Positions 56,735-64,000 of a stretch of 64,000 bases of DNA are shown piece by piece. The DNA is taken from positions 271,378-335,377 of the forward strand of contig NZ_MKQR01000007.1 of assembly GCF_001940455.1 (NCBI RefSeq), written 5' to 3'. How positions within the stretch are numbered: position 1 is the stretch's first letter; the number at the start of each line of letters is the position of its first letter. Source of the stretch: Actinokineospora bangkokensis. GTDB taxonomy: Bacteria; Actinomycetota; Actinomycetes; Mycobacteriales; Pseudonocardiaceae. A program made the position numbers and the translations under genes. The notes beneath the pieces are model-generated. The model made no database searches. It was given only the letters and a program-made list of their open reading frames with translations, and was not told where the DNA came from.

Positions 56735-57684
56735 CGCTCTGGCTGCTGCGCCGCACGGCCCTGTTCGCCTGCTCCCTGCTCGCCGCCAGCCTGCTGGTGT
56801 TCCTGCTGCTGCGGCTGCTGCCCGGCGACGTGGCGGCGACCATCGCGGGCACCGACGCCACGCCCGAGCGGCTGGCGGCGATCCGGGCCGAGCTGGGCCT
56901 GGACCGCTCGGTGCTGGCCCAGTACTGGTCGTGGTTGACCGGGGTGCTGCGCGGCGACTTCGGCACCTCCCAGCTCAACGGCGCGTCGGTCAGCGCCGAG
57001 CTGGGCAACAAGCTCACCGTGACCGCGCCGCTGGTGCTCGGCGGCGCGGTCGTGGCGGTGCTGGTCGCGGTGCCGCTGGGCGTGCTCGCCGCCGTGCGCA
57101 ACCGCACCGCCGCGGGCACGGTCATCAGCGCGGTGTCGCAGGTGGGCATCGCCGTCCCCGCGCTGTGGCTGGGGCTGGTGCTCGTGCTGGTGTTCTCGGT
57201 GCAGCTGGGTCTGCTGCCCGCGCAGGGCTTCCCGGTGGACGGCTGGTCGTCCCCGGGGACGGCGGTGCAGAGCCTCGTGCTGCCGTGGGTGGCGCTGGGC
57301 CTGACCGAGGGCGCGGTGCTGCTGCGGTTCGTCCGCTCCTCGGTGCTGGGCGTGCTGACCTCGGAGTTCCTGCGCGCCGCCCGCGCCAAGGGGCTCACCC
57401 GCGGGCAGGCGCTGCGCGCGCACGGGTTCCGCAACGCCGCGCTGCCGGTGGTGTCCGTGCTGGGCGTGCAGCTGGCCACCCTGGTCGTCGGGGCGGTCGT
57501 GGTGGAGCGGGTGTTCACCCTGCCGGGCGTGGGCAGCATGCTCGTGGCCGACGTGGGCAACCGCGACCTGGTGAAGGTGCAGGGTGAGGTGTTCCTGGTG
57601 GTGGCGGTGGTGCTGCTGATCAGCCTGCTGGTCGACCTCGCGCACCGGGTGATCGACCCGCGGCTGCGGGAGGTGGCGCGGTGA
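56731..57684 (+). CDS. peptide-type ABC permease (DppB-like)
   Basis: A 317-residue inner-membrane permease with about six segments. The DppB-type opening LLRRTALFACSLLAASLLVFLLLRLLPGD and the EAA loop EFLRAARAKGLTRGQALRAHGFRNA are clear. GTG overlaps the lipoprotein TGA by four bases. It pairs with the next gene to form the pore. Confidence 0.93.
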   Translation: MTLWLLRRTALFACSLLAASLLVFLLLRLLPGDVAATIAGTDATPERLAAIRAELGLDRSVLAQYWSWLTGVLRGDFGTSQLNGASVSAELGNKLTVTAPLVLGGAVVAVLVAVPLGVLAAVRNRTAAGTVISAVSQVGIAVPALWLGLVLVLVFSVQLGLLPAQGFPVDGWSSPGTAVQSLVLPWVALGLTEGAVLLRFVRSSVLGVLTSEFLRAARAKGLTRGQALRAHGFRNAALPVVSVLGVQLATLVVGAVVVERVFTLPGVGSMLVADVGNRDLVKVQGEVFLVVAVVLLISLLVDLAHRVIDPRLREVAR

Positions 57685-58517
57685 GGGTGCTGGCACTGGT
57701 GTGGCGCCGCCGGACCGGCGCGTTCGGCCTGGTGTGGCTCGGGCTGCTGGCGCTGGGCGCGCTGGTCTCGGCGTTCTGGACGCCGTTCGACCCGCAGCGC
57801 ACCGACCCGGCCGCGTCCTGGCTGCTGCCGTTCACCGACGGGCACGTGCTGGGCACCGACCGGATCGGCCGCGACCAGTTCAGCCAGCTGCTCGTCGGCG
57901 CCCGCGAGACCCTGGTGGTGGCGGTGTGCTCGGCGCTGGTGGCCGCGGTGGTGGGGCTGCTGCTCGGGCTCGCCGCGGGCTACGGGCCGCGCTGGCTGGG
58001 CTCGGCGGCCGTGGGCGTGATCGACGTGCTGGTCGCGTTCCCGACGCTGCTGCTGGCCATGGTGCTCGCCGCGGTCTACGGCAGCTCGCTGGCCACCGTC
58101 GTCGCCGCCATCGGCATCGGCTTCGGGGTGGCGGTCGCCAGGGTCGCCCGCGCGGAGATCACCGCGGTGCGGCGCAGCGACTACGTGCTGGCCGCGCGCG
58201 TCGGCGGGGCGGGCACCGGGCGCGTCATCGCCCGGCACGTGCTGCCCAACATCGCCCCCACCCTGATCGTGCAGCTGTCGCTGGTGATGGCGCTGGCCGT
58301 GCTGGTCGAGGCGGCGCTGACCTACCTCGGCTACGGCAGCGCCCCGTCCTCGCCGTCCTGGGGCGGGATGCTGCACGAGCAGCAGGCGCACATCGCCGCC
58401 CGCCCCCTGCTGGTCATCTGGCCCGGCCTGGCCGTGGCGCTGACCGTCCTGGCCCTCAACCTGCTCGGCGACGCGCTGCGCGAGGCCACCGACCCGAGGC
58501 TGGTGCACGCCCGATGA
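57681..58517 (+). CDS. peptide-type ABC permease (DppC-like)
   Basis: A 278-residue permease of the DppC class. After a short amino helix, HVLGTDRIGRDQFSQLLVGAR is the family hallmark; DYVLAARVGGAGTGRVIARHVLPNI is the EAA loop. Five to six membrane segments. GTG overlaps the DppB-like stop; the end overlaps the ATPase ATG. Confidence 0.93.
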   Translation: MRVLALVWRRRTGAFGLVWLGLLALGALVSAFWTPFDPQRTDPAASWLLPFTDGHVLGTDRIGRDQFSQLLVGARETLVVAVCSALVAAVVGLLLGLAAGYGPRWLGSAAVGVIDVLVAFPTLLLAMVLAAVYGSSLATVVAAIGIGFGVAVARVARAEITAVRRSDYVLAARVGGAGTGRVIARHVLPNIAPTLIVQLSLVMALAVLVEAALTYLGYGSAPSSPSWGGMLHEQQAHIAARPLLVIWPGLAVALTVLALNLLGDALREATDPRLVHAR

Positions 58518-59298
58518 CCCTGCTCCAGGTGGCCGACCTGACCGTGCGCGTCGGCGGGCGCACCGTGGTCGACGCGGTCTCGTTCGACCTCGACGCGGGC
58601 GGGCGGCTGGGCCTGATCGGGGAGTCCGGGTCGGGCAAGTCGCTCACCGCGCTGGCGGTGCTGGGCCTGCTGCCCGACGCCGCCACCGCCACAGGGTCGG
58701 TGCGCCTCGACGGCCGCGAGCTCCTCGGGCTGGGCGACCGCGCGCTCTCGCGGGTGCGCGGCAGGCAGGTCGCCATGGTGTTCCAGGAGCCGCGCTCGGC
58801 GCTCGACCCGCTCATGCGCGTCGGCAAGCAGGTCGCCGAGCCGCTGGTGCGCCACCTGGGCCTGTCCCGCGCCGCGGCGGCCCGCCGGGCGGTGGCCCTG
58901 CTCGCCGACGTCGGCCTGCCCGACCCCGAGCACACCGCCCGCGCCTACCCCCACCAGCTCTCCGGCGGCCAGCTCCAGCGGGTCGGCATCGCGGGCGCGC
59001 TGGCCTGCGAACCCGCCCTGCTGCTCGCGGACGAACCCACCACCGCCCTGGACGTGACGGTGCAGGCGGAGGTGCTGTCCCTGCTCGACCGGCTCGTCGA
59101 CGAACGCGGCGCCGCGCTGCTGTTCATCACCCACGACCTCGCCGTGCTCGCCAGGGTGGCCCGCCGCGTGCTCGTGCTGGGCCACGGCCGGGTGCTGGAG
59201 GAAGGCGCGCTCACCGACGTCCTGCGCTCGCCGGCCCACGACTACACCCGCACCCTGCTCGCGGCCGCCCGCGCCGCGTCGTTCCGGAGGGACGCCTG

Positions 59299-59299
<1 letters not shown>
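58514..59299 (+). CDS. peptide-type ABC ATPase (DppD-like)
   Basis: A 261-residue ATPase. Walker A GESGSGKS, Q-loop FQEPRSALDPLMRVG, signature LSGGQLQRV, Walker B LLLADEPTTALD, H-loop ITHDLAVLA. It lacks the Fe-S/oligopeptide C-terminal extension of longer DppD proteins. ATG overlaps the permease stop (ATGA) and its stop shares a base with the next ATG. Confidence 0.93.
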
Positions 59300-60072
<773 letters not shown>

Positions 60073-60126
60073 GCCCGGGAGCGGTGCCGCGGCGCGGGTG
60101 TCGGCGGGCTGGGCGACAATCACCCC

Positions 60127-61113
60127 ATGCGACCCGGTGCCCACAACGCGCTGACCGACGTGCCCGGCGTCCTCGTCGGGCACACCACCCACCTCGGCGG
60201 GGGCCGCCTCACCGGCACCACGGTCGTCCTGCTGCCCCCGGGCACCACCACAGCCGTCGACGTGCGCGGCGGCGGCCCCAGCACCCGCGACACCGCGGCG
60301 CTCGACCCCCGCCAGGACCACCGCGAGGTCGCCGCCCTCGTCCTGACCGGCGGCAGCTCCTACGGCCTGGCCAGCGCCCACGGCGTCCTGGAGTGGGTGC
60401 TCGGGCACCGCCCCGACGCCGACCCCGTCGTCCCCACCGCCGCCCTGTTCGACCTCGGCCGCGGCGGCGACTTCACCGCCCACCCCACCGCCGCGTCCGG
60501 CCGCGCCGCCGCCGCAGCCGCCACCGCCGGCCCGGTCGCCCAGGGCAACGTCGGAGCGGGCACGGGTGCGCTGACCGCCCAGATGAAGGGCGGCCTCGGC
60601 ACCGCCAGCGCCGTCCTCGACGACGGCACCGTGGTCGGCGCGGTCGTCGGCATGAACTCCCACCACCCCGCCCTCGACCACGCCACCGGCCTCCCCCTCG
60701 GCGCCGCCTTCGGCTTCCCCGGCGAGTTCCCCCAGCAGCCCCACGGTGAACCGGCCCGCACCCGCGCCGCCGCCCGCCTCGCCGCGACCATGGACACCCG
60801 AGTCATGCGCCAACCCCTCAACACCGTCATCGGCATCGTCGCCACCACCGCCCCCCTCACCCGCCCCCAGACCACCCGCCTCGCCGAACAAGCCCACGAC
60901 GGCCTGGCCCTGGCCATCACCCCCTCCCACGGCCTCAGCGACGGCGACACCATCTTCACCGCCGCCACCGGCACGGCGGGCACCCCCGAAGCCGCCCTCG
61001 CCGCCGCCCCCGCCGTCTTCGCCCGCGCCATCGCCCACGCCGTCCTCGCCGCCGAGTCCGTCACGACCCCCTGGGGCCACCTGGCCGCCTACCACGAACT
61101 CTTCGCCGACTGA
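60127..61113 (+). CDS. P1/DmpA-family self-cleaving aminopeptidase
   Basis: A 328-residue Ntn-type hydrolase of peptidase family S58/P1, which includes DmpA and BapA. It should autocleave between N232 and T233 (LNTVIGIVAT), making Thr the amino-terminal nucleophile. Family blocks are TDVPGVLVGH, LTGGSSYGLASAHGV and KGGLGTASA. It probably releases amino-terminal D- or beta-amino acids from peptides, matching the peptide importer before it. ATG with GACAAT six bases upstream (leaderless). Separate transcript, 54 bases after the importer. Confidence 0.87.
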   Translation: MRPGAHNALTDVPGVLVGHTTHLGGGRLTGTTVVLLPPGTTTAVDVRGGGPSTRDTAALDPRQDHREVAALVLTGGSSYGLASAHGVLEWVLGHRPDADPVVPTAALFDLGRGGDFTAHPTAASGRAAAAAATAGPVAQGNVGAGTGALTAQMKGGLGTASAVLDDGTVVGAVVGMNSHHPALDHATGLPLGAAFGFPGEFPQQPHGEPARTRAAARLAATMDTRVMRQPLNTVIGIVATTAPLTRPQTTRLAEQAHDGLALAITPSHGLSDGDTIFTAATGTAGTPEAALAAAPAVFARAIAHAVLAAESVTTPWGHLAAYHELFAD

Positions 61114-61202
61114 CCGCACGCCGCCCGGCGGCACACCTTTCGGCGGGATCGCAAGGGTTCGCCCACGATCCGGGACGCGACGGGAGGGGGGTTCGGCTCA
61201 GG

Positions 61203-61208
61203 TAGCTT
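61203..61208 (+). promoter_or_regulatory. -10 box of the tau operon
   Basis: TAGCTT, 29 bases before the GTG at 61238. No -35 found at the usual spacing. Confidence 0.4.
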
Positions 61209-61237
61209 CGTGCGCGATCGAGCGAACGGAGTTCCTG

Positions 61238-62023
61238 GTGGCACAGCGGTTGTCCGGCGTCGCGCGCGACGTCGGGGTGCGGGTGGCGGCGGTGGCGGTG
61301 CTGCTCATCATCTGGGAAGGCCTTGCGCTGGCGGCGTTCTGGCCCCCGGTGGTGCTGCCCAGCCCCGGGCAGGTGTGGGACCAGTTCGTGGTGACGCTCA
61401 CCGACGGGTACGCCGGGTCCACTGTGGTCGAACGGCTCGGGGTGAGCCTGCGGCGGGTGGGGCTGGGGTCGGTGTACGGCATCGGGATCGGCGTCGGGCT
61501 GGGGCTGGTGATGGGGTTGGTGCCGCTGGTGCGGACCATCACCGAACCGCTGGTGACGTTCCTGCGGGCGCTGCCGCCGCTGGCGTACCTGAGCCTGCTG
61601 GTGATCTGGTTCGGCATCGACGAGGAGCCCAAGGTCTACCTGCTGATGGTGGCCGCCTTCCCGCCGGTGGCGGTGGCGACCGCGGCGGCGGTCACCGGGG
61701 TCAACCGGCAGTACGTCGAGGCCGCGCAGGCCCTCGGCGGCAACCGGTGGCACGTCATCGGCACCGTCATCCTGCCCGCGTCGGCGCCGGAGATCATCAC
61801 CGGGGTGCGGATCGCGGTGGGCATCGCCTACAGCTCCGTGGTGGCCGCCGAGACGGTCAACGGGGCGGACGGCATCGGCGGCATGGTGCTCAACGCCCAG
61901 CGCTACAACCAGACCTCCACCGTCATCCTCGGGCTCATCGTCATCGGGCTCACCGGGTTGCTCATCGACACCCTCATCCTGCTGGTCCAACGCGTGCTCT
62001 CCCCGTGGCGGGGGCTGGTGTGA
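61238..62023 (+). CDS. tauC: sulfonate/nitrate/taurine-type ABC permease
   Basis: A 261-residue SsuC/TauC-class permease with six segments. The EAA loop is YVEAAQALGGNRWHVIGTVILPASAPEI; the start VAVLLIIWEGLALAAFWPPVVLPSPGQVW is typical. GTG with GGAG six bases upstream. First gene of a tau-like operon, ahead of the binding protein, unlike the tauABCD order of E. coli. Confidence 0.88.
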   Translation: MAQRLSGVARDVGVRVAAVAVLLIIWEGLALAAFWPPVVLPSPGQVWDQFVVTLTDGYAGSTVVERLGVSLRRVGLGSVYGIGIGVGLGLVMGLVPLVRTITEPLVTFLRALPPLAYLSLLVIWFGIDEEPKVYLLMVAAFPPVAVATAAAVTGVNRQYVEAAQALGGNRWHVIGTVILPASAPEIITGVRIAVGIAYSSVVAAETVNGADGIGGMVLNAQRYNQTSTVILGLIVIGLTGLLIDTLILLVQRVLSPWRGLV

Positions 62024-62052
62024 GCAGCGATCCCCACCCTGGAGACAACACC

Positions 62053-63069
62053 GTGCAGTTCTCGCGCAGATCCGTGCTGACCATGCTCGCCGCGGCCCCC
62101 GTGCTGGCCGCGTGCGGCGTCGGCGGCTCGTCGTCCTCCGGTGAGCGCAAGAAGGTGCGCATCGCCTACCAGAACTTCGCCGACAGCACCCTGCTGGTCA
62201 AGGACCAGGGCACGCTGGAGAAGGCGCTGCCCGACCACGACATCGCCTGGACCCCGTTCGACTCCGGGGCGAGCATCAACACCGCGTTCCTCGGCGGCGC
62301 CATCGACCTCGCGGTGATCGGCAGCAGCCCCGCCGCGGGCGGCCTGTGCCCGCCGCTGCAGATCCCCTACCAGGTCATCGAGCTGCTCAACGTCATCGGC
62401 GACAGCGAGGCCCTGGTGGTGCGCAACGCCAGCGGCATCACCGACGTCAAGGGCCTGGTGGGCAAGAAGGTCGCGGCGCCGTTCAGCTCCACCGCGCACT
62501 ACAGCCTGCTCGCCGCCCTCCAGCAGGGCGGGGTCGACCCGGCCTCGGTCACCCTCGTCGACCTGGAGCCGCAGAACATCCAGGCGGCCTGGCAGCGCGG
62601 CGACATCGACGGCGCCTACGTCTGGACGCCCGTGCTCAGCGTGCTGCAGAAGGACGGCAAGACGCTGACCGACAGCGCCAAGCTCGCCGCCGCGGGAAAG
62701 CCGACGCTCACCTTCACCGTGGCGCGCAAGGACTTCCTCGACGCCAACCCCGACGTCATCGCCCGCTGGCTCGCCGCGACCGACGCCGCGATCAAGCTCA
62801 TCAAGACCGACCCGCAGCAGGTCGCCGCCGCGGTGAGCCGCCAGATCGGCGCCACCACCGAGGACGCCCTCTCGCAGCTCAAGCAGAACATCTACCTCGA
62901 CCACGCCGAGCAGCGCTCGCCGGAGTACTTCGGCACCGCGCAGGCCCCCGGCAAGCTGGCCGAGCAGCTGCGGGCGACCGCGGAGTTCCTGCTGTCGCAG
63001 AAGAAGGTCGACTCGGTGCCCGACCTGTCGGTGTTCCAGTCCGCGCTGCGGGTGCCCACCGATGGCTGA
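62053..63069 (+). CDS. tauA: taurine/sulfonate-binding lipoprotein
   Basis: A 338-residue NMT1/TauA-like binding protein. It has a Tat-like SRRSVL (4-9) and lipobox LAAC with C21, so it is exported folded and lipid-anchored. VRIAYQNFADSTLLVKDQGTLEKAL and SSPAAGGL are typical. GTG 62053 is chosen over GTG 62020 because the signal is complete only from here and GGAGA lies upstream. Its end overlaps the ATPase start by eight bases. Confidence 0.88.
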   Translation: MQFSRRSVLTMLAAAPVLAACGVGGSSSSGERKKVRIAYQNFADSTLLVKDQGTLEKALPDHDIAWTPFDSGASINTAFLGGAIDLAVIGSSPAAGGLCPPLQIPYQVIELLNVIGDSEALVVRNASGITDVKGLVGKKVAAPFSSTAHYSLLAALQQGGVDPASVTLVDLEPQNIQAAWQRGDIDGAYVWTPVLSVLQKDGKTLTDSAKLAAAGKPTLTFTVARKDFLDANPDVIARWLAATDAAIKLIKTDPQQVAAAVSRQIGATTEDALSQLKQNIYLDHAEQRSPEYFGTAQAPGKLAEQLRATAEFLLSQKKVDSVPDLSVFQSALRVPTDG

Positions 63070-63865
63070 CGCGCTGCTGGAGCTCGCGGGCGTCGAGCAC
63101 CACTACCGGACCAAGCGCGGCACCGTGCCCGCGCTCGGCCCCGTCGACCTGCGCGTCGAGCCGGGGGAGTTCCTGGTGGTGGTCGGCCCGTCCGGCTCCG
63201 GCAAGAGCACCCTGCTGCGGCTCGTGGCGGGCTTCGAGCGGCCCAGCACCGGCGCGGTGGCCCTCGACGGCCACCCGCCGGTGCCCGGCCGCGACGTGGG
63301 CGTGGTGTTCCAGCAGCCGCGGCTGTTCCCGTGGCAGACCGTCGGCGGCAACGTCGGCACCGCGCTGCGCTGGGCGGGCACCCCCAAGAACCAGCGCGCC
63401 GCGCGCACCCGCGAGCTGCTGGGCACCGTCGGCCTGGCGGACCTGGGGCCCCGGCGCACCTGGGAGATCTCCGGCGGCCAGCAGCAGCGGGTGGCCATCG
63501 CCCGCGCGCTGGCCACCCGGCCCCGGCTGCTGCTCATGGACGAGCCGTTCGCCGCGCTGGACGCGATGACCCGCGAGCGGCTGCAGGAGGACGTCCGCGC
63601 GTTCACCAGCACGGGCGAGCAGTCGGTCGTGTTCGTCACGCACAGCGTCGACGAGGCCGTCTTCCTCGCCACCCGGGTGATCGTGCTCAGCGACCGCCCC
63701 GGGCGCGTCACCCTGGACCTGCCCATCGACCTGCCCCGCACCGGGGCGGGCGCGGACGAGCTGCGCGGGTCGGCGGAGTTCGCCGGGTACCGCGGCGAGG
63801 TCTCCGCCGCCGTCCGCGCGGCAGTGCGCACCGGCACCGCCCAACCGGAAGGAGCCCAGCCATGA
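63062..63865 (+). CDS. tauB: taurine/sulfonate ABC ATPase
   Basis: A 267-residue SsuB/TauB ATPase. Walker [20 protein letters not shown]-loop [12 protein letters not shown], signature ISGGQQQRV, Walker [14 protein letters not shown]-loop [15 protein letters not shown] lies inside the end of the tauA-like gene. Its TGA overlaps the next ATG (ATGA). Confidence 0.93.
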   Translation: MADALLELAGVEHHYRTKRGTVPALGPVDLRVEPGEFLVVVGPSGSGKSTLLRLVAGFERPSTGAVALDGHPPVPGRDVGVVFQQPRLFPWQTVGGNVGTALRWAGTPKNQRAARTRELLGTVGLADLGPRRTWEISGGQQQRVAIARALATRPRLLLMDEPFAALDAMTRERLQEDVRAFTSTGEQSVVFVTHSVDEAVFLATRVIVLSDRPGRVTLDLPIDLPRTGAGADELRGSAEFAGYRGEVSAAVRAAVRTGTAQPEGAQP

Positions 63866-64000
63866 CCGCCCCCACCCTCGACCGGCTCACCCCCACCCTC
63901 GGCGCCCGCGTCGACGGCGTCGACCTGTCCCGCCCGCTGCCGCCCGAGCAGGTGGCGGCGGTGCGGGCGGCCCTGCTGGAGCACAAGGTGCTGGTGTTCC
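63862..64000 (+). CDS. tauD: taurine dioxygenase-like (TauD/TfdA), 5' part
   Basis: The first 46 residues only; the gene runs off the window. [30 protein letters not shown] is the standard TauD/TfdA opening. It would be a 2-oxoglutarate/Fe(II) enzyme that releases sulfite from taurine. ATG overlaps the ATPase stop. The iron ligands are beyond the window, so activity cannot be judged. Confidence 0.82.
   Translation, partial: MTAPTLDRLTPTLGARVDGVDLSRPLPPEQVAAVRAALLEHKVLVF

Overview
The window is very GC-rich bacterial DNA with near-total G/C at third codon positions, frequent GTG starts and many start/stop overlaps of the GTGA or ATGA type. A WhiB-like regulator, a SigF-type sigma factor with its anti-sigma factor, an ANTAR protein, a DUF3516-type helicase, Ku plus a free-standing LigD-type polymerase, an FxsA protein and many leaderless-looking promoters point to a filamentous or soil actinobacterium. 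The set of secreted enzymes and regulators would suit the Pseudonocardiales, but that is inference; the genus cannot be fixed from the sequence alone. No rRNA, tRNA, insertion sequence, prophage or CRISPR array was seen. This is ordinary chromosomal gene content with accessory islands.

Layout. 1-6.4 kb: end of L-serine dehydratase, Ku with a coupled Cys-rich microprotein, a WhiB3-like gene, an anti-sigma/sigma pair, an ANTAR protein, a cysteine-free IscA-like protein and a degenerate alpha/beta hydrolase. 6.5-10.4 kb: lipoamide dehydrogenase, a membrane-anchored esterase and the ohr-ohrR peroxide pair. 10.7-16.8 kb: glutamate synthase gltB-gltD. 17-26 kb: FxsA, a Cu/Zn SOD-like secreted protein, a Nudix-NYN fusion, a Ski2-like helicase, a metallophosphoesterase and a two-subunit molybdenum hydroxylase. 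26.2-33.2 kb: a partner-switching (Rsb-like) signalling island with an anti-sigma kinase, a STAS antagonist, a 1248-residue hybrid histidine kinase/PP2C phosphatase, a MEDS-kinase protein and small stress-type genes behind SigF-like promoters. 33.2-42.8 kb: FBP zinc-finger protein, RecQ, secreted GH16 glucanase, LigD polymerase, secreted M4 protease, a cutinase/polyester-hydrolase homologue, a PucR-like regulator and YchJ. 42.8-49.3 kb: an MFS exporter behind a leaderless leader peptide and hairpins, L31, a large unknown protein, TetR, a second MFS exporter and a divergent ROK regulator. 49.4-52.8 kb: an ABC-2 exporter with a DesK/DesR-like two-component system. 52.9-60.1 kb: a seven-gene operon joining a non-heme iron oxygenase, an O-acetylhomoserine sulfhydrylase-like enzyme and a complete peptide-type ABC importer. 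60.1-64 kb: a P1-family self-cleaving aminopeptidase and a tauCABD-like sulfonate operon cut by the window end.

Connections. Several spacers carry GNNT-N15/16-GGGTAC-like elements, as expected for a SigF/SigB-type sigma factor; a sigma factor of that family is encoded at 3185-4027 and the 26-32 kb island encodes the matching switch proteins, so a shared general-stress circuit is the simplest reading. The last 11 kb looks devoted to scavenging organic sulfur or peptides. The most unusual regulatory candidate is the 42.84-42.97 kb leader: a -10 box seven bases before a 13-codon ORF containing Arg-Glu-Arg, followed by nested inverted repeats and then a drug-exporter gene.
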